The notes beneath the pieces were generated by a model. It saw nothing but the letters and a program-made list of their open reading frames with translations. It did not search any database and was not told the DNA's origin. A program made the position numbers and the translations under genes. A DNA stretch of 64,000 nt. Source: Roseiflexus sp. Its GTDB lineage: Bacteria > Chloroflexota > Chloroflexia > Chloroflexales > Roseiflexaceae. Of this stretch, positions 61,972 through 64,000 are shown one piece after another. How positions within the stretch are numbered: position 1 is the first letter of the stretch; each line of letters begins with the position of its first letter. The stretch lies in contig JANXAL010000084.1 of NCBI GenBank assembly GCA_025062325.1, forward strand, positions 26,943-90,942, read 5' to 3'.

Positions 61972-62673
61972 ATGATCACCACCATCGCATTTGACGCCGA
62001 CGATACGCTCTGGCACAACGAGAACCTCTATTCCATCACGCAGGAGCGGTTCAAACGCTTGCTTGCGCCCTTTCAGGATGTTGCAACAATCGATCAACGG
62101 TTGTATGCGACCGAAATGCGCAACCTGGCATTCTTCGGGTACGGGATCAAAGGGTTTACACTATCGATGATCGAAACTGCGATTGAGGTGACCGACGGAC
62201 GCATCGGGGCGCGCGAGATTCGCCAGATTATCGACTTTGCCCGCGATATGCTGCGCGCGCCAGTCGAGTTGCTGCCTGGAGTGCGCGAAACAATCGCATC
62301 GCTCAGCGACTCGTACCGGCTTATGATCATTACCAAGGGCGATCTGTTCGACCAGGAAAGCAAGATTGCGCGCTCCGGCATCGCCGATTATTTCCAGCAC
62401 ATCGAGATTGTCAGCGAAAAGACGCCGGATACCTACGCAGCCGTGATGAAACGGCATGGCATCGAGCCACACCGCTTCCTGATGGTTGGCAATTCGCTGA
62501 AATCTGATATCCTGCCGGTGGTCGAAGTCGGTGGAAATGCCGTCTACATTCCGTACCACCTGACCTGGGAGCACGAACGTGTGATCGACGAAGGAGCAAT
62601 CGCTGGAAGATACGCGACGTTATCGCACATCAGCGAACTACCGTCCTGGCTGGCGCGACTGCCTGCCGTCTGA
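61972..62673 (+). CDS. HAD-superfamily hydrolase
   Basis: The 233-residue protein has the HAD nucleophile motif IAFDADDTLWHNEN (Asp8 and Asp10), the Thr/Ser motif MIITKGD (about 119), Lys in VSEKTPDTY (about 147) and the acidic motif MVGNSLKSDILP (about 170). It resembles YjjG/haloacid-dehalogenase-like phosphatases; the substrate cannot be told. No Shine-Dalgarno is seen upstream. It lies 19 bases before the glycosyltransferase gene. Confidence 0.88.
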   Translation: MITTIAFDADDTLWHNENLYSITQERFKRLLAPFQDVATIDQRLYATEMRNLAFFGYGIKGFTLSMIETAIEVTDGRIGAREIRQIIDFARDMLRAPVELLPGVRETIASLSDSYRLMIITKGDLFDQESKIARSGIADYFQHIEIVSEKTPDTYAAVMKRHGIEPHRFLMVGNSLKSDILPVVEVGGNAVYIPYHLTWEHERVIDEGAIAGRYATLSHISELPSWLARLPAV

Positions 62674-62692
62674 ACTCTGTTCAGGATAACCC

Positions 62693-63907
62693 GTGCCTTA
62701 CACTATTCTGATGCTGGCATCGACCAGCTTTTTTTCGGACTACGGCAACCACGTGCGCATCTGGGAGGAGGCCAAAGCCGTTCAGCAACTCGGGCATCGG
62801 CTGGTGCTGGCAACCTACCACAACGGCGACGACATGCCCGGCCTTGATATTCGTCGCTCGTGGGATGTTCCGTGGATCCGGCGCGCCGTCGTCGGATCGT
62901 CGCGCCACAAGCTGTACCTAGATGTCGGGCTGGCATGGCGCAGTCTGTGCGTCGCGTTGGAGATCCGTCCAACTCTCATTCATGCCCATACCCACGAAGC
63001 GGCCTTCATCGGACTAGCGTTGAAGCGTCTGCTAGGCATTCCGCTCATCCTGGATTATCAGGGGAGCATGACTAGCGAAATGCTCGATCACGGCTTTATC
63101 AGGCGCACAAACCCGCTTTTTCCGTTGCTGACGCGCCTGGAACGCTGGATCAATCGCAACGCCGACGCCATCATCACATCGACAGTGAATGCTGCGAACC
63201 TGCTGCGCCGCGATGGTTCGGTGCGTCTCGACCGGCTCTACACGGTTGTGGACAGCGTCAATACGCAGCGTTTCCGTCCCTTCGACGGCTCGCCAGAGTG
63301 GGAAGCGCAGCGTCGTGAGCTGCGCCGACAGCTCGGGATTCCGCTGGATCGGCGGATTGTAGTGTACATTGGATTACTGGCGCCATACCAGGGAACGCAT
63401 CATCTGATCCAGGCGGCGCGGATCGTCACCGCTCATCGGCCGGATGTGCATTTTCTGATTATGGGGCACCCCGACCCGGCCAGTTACCGCGCCTACGCTG
63501 AGTCGCTCGGTGTGGGAAGTCATGTGACCCTGCCAGGACGCATCTTCTACCGCGACCTGCACGCCTACCTGGCGCTCGGCGAGGTGGCGGTCGCGCCAAA
63601 AATGAGCCGGACGGAGGGAAACGGCAAGATTGGGAACTATATGGCGATGGGGTTGCCAGTGGTCGCCTTCGATACGCCGGTAGCGCGCGAATTCCTCGGA
63701 GATTGCGGCATTTATGCTGCCTATGGCAGCGTCGAAGACCTAGCGGCGAAGATCGAACTGGCGCTCGATCAGCCGGAATGGGCGCGGGAGTTGGGCCGAC
63801 GCGTGCGCGAGCGTGCGGTGCGCGACCTCTCCTGGGAACGCGCAGCGCGCCAGATTGAGGAGATTTACCGTACTGTCGTTCAAACGTCGGCCACCTCACG
63901 CATATAG
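62693..63907 (+). CDS. glycosyltransferase family 4
   Basis: The 404-residue GT-B enzyme begins with GTG 62693 (PYTILMLASTSFFSDYGNHV) and has HAHTHEAAFIGLALKRLLG near residue 100, LDYQGSMTSEMLDHG, and a donor domain with VVYIGLLAPYQGTHHLIQAA and VAPKMSRTEGNGKIGNYMAM (E-x7-E type region about 303-322). The SRTEGNGK motif differs from the more usual EGFG(L/I) form. It may act on a surface or lipid glycan. The acceptor is unknown. It is not linked to the main polysaccharide set. Confidence 0.88.
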   Translation: MPYTILMLASTSFFSDYGNHVRIWEEAKAVQQLGHRLVLATYHNGDDMPGLDIRRSWDVPWIRRAVVGSSRHKLYLDVGLAWRSLCVALEIRPTLIHAHTHEAAFIGLALKRLLGIPLILDYQGSMTSEMLDHGFIRRTNPLFPLLTRLERWINRNADAIITSTVNAANLLRRDGSVRLDRLYTVVDSVNTQRFRPFDGSPEWEAQRRELRRQLGIPLDRRIVVYIGLLAPYQGTHHLIQAARIVTAHRPDVHFLIMGHPDPASYRAYAESLGVGSHVTLPGRIFYRDLHAYLALGEVAVAPKMSRTEGNGKIGNYMAMGLPVVAFDTPVAREFLGDCGIYAAYGSVEDLAAKIELALDQPEWARELGRRVRERAVRDLSWERAARQIEEIYRTVVQTSATSRI

Positions 63908-63925
63908 GCTATCAAGCCCTCACAT

Positions 63926-64000
63926 CGCGTCGTATGTTTTGAGCGTCGGGACGCCCCAACTCTCCCTTCTCCGCTTGTGGGAGAAGGGGGCAGGGGGGGG
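63926..64000 (+). repeat. MITE-like repeat, left half, cut by window end
   Basis: GTTTTGAGCGTCGGGACGCC and the hairpin core CTCCGCTTGTGGGAGAAGGGGG match the complete copies. The element continues beyond base 64000, so whether its right end exists is not known. Confidence 0.7.

Overview
The window looks like chromosomal DNA of a high-GC filamentous member of the Chloroflexi, most likely Roseiflexus or a close relative. This is inferred from codon use, the FtsH/YebC/RuvC proteins, the secreted-protein style (lipoproteins with Thr/Pro/Ser linkers, an SdrB-type protein ending in LPMIVR) and the many short G/C-rich intergenic repeats. No taxonomic search was possible.

Layout. 1-10.4 kb holds mostly housekeeping genes on the + strand: the end of a D-lactate dehydrogenase, pgi, tsaE-tsaB, a tungsten-type aldehyde ferredoxin oxidoreductase homologue, a kinase-like protein, ftsH, then yebC-ruvC-methyltransferase-thiamine-binding protein. 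10.4-11 kb is repeat-rich. 11-34.4 kb is one long set of - strand genes for a Wzx/Wzy-type surface polysaccharide. In transcription order it encodes a chain-length/BY-kinase-like protein, an HlyD-type adaptor, a large lipoprotein, flippase, polymerase, two GT4 glycosyltransferases, a phosphoglycosyl transferase, a GNAT, a PIG-L deacetylase, an acyl carrier protein, an acyl-AMP ligase, an asparagine-synthase-like amidotransferase, a NadE-like protein, a FemAB/GNAT protein, a DegT aminotransferase, a YdcF protein and a CapD/FlaA1-type dehydratase. This gene content resembles the exopolysaccharide loci that accompany exosortase A, but no exosortase is visible here.

34.4-35.6 kb is a gene-free AT-rich stretch followed by a tandem 110-bp repeat array. 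35.6-44.2 kb carries surface or redox genes: a lipoprotein related to copper amine oxidases that has lost its copper ligands, a coupled membrane-anchored propeller protein, a VOC protein, a di-haem peroxidase, an SdrB-domain surface protein and a glucosaminidase-like protein. 44.2-53.3 kb has a class A PBP, a PIG-V-like mannosyltransferase, a Ser/Thr kinase with an extracellular sensor, an alkyltransferase-like protein and a GH20 hexosaminidase. 53.8-57.1 kb is a PstS-like/histidine kinase/response regulator operon; a CaCA exchanger, an atypical OmpR-type regulator, a GlcF-like Fe-S protein, a HAD hydrolase and a GT4 glycosyltransferase follow.

A recurrent element of about 170-176 bp, with imperfect ~22-bp terminal inverted repeats and a central 12-bp hairpin, occurs complete or in pieces in at least five intergenic regions (around 10.6, 35.2-35.6, 53.3-53.8, 59.6-60.1 and 63.9 kb). 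It looks like a MITE-type non-autonomous element and also creates spurious ORFs. No rRNA, tRNA, CRISPR array, transposase or phage gene was recognised.
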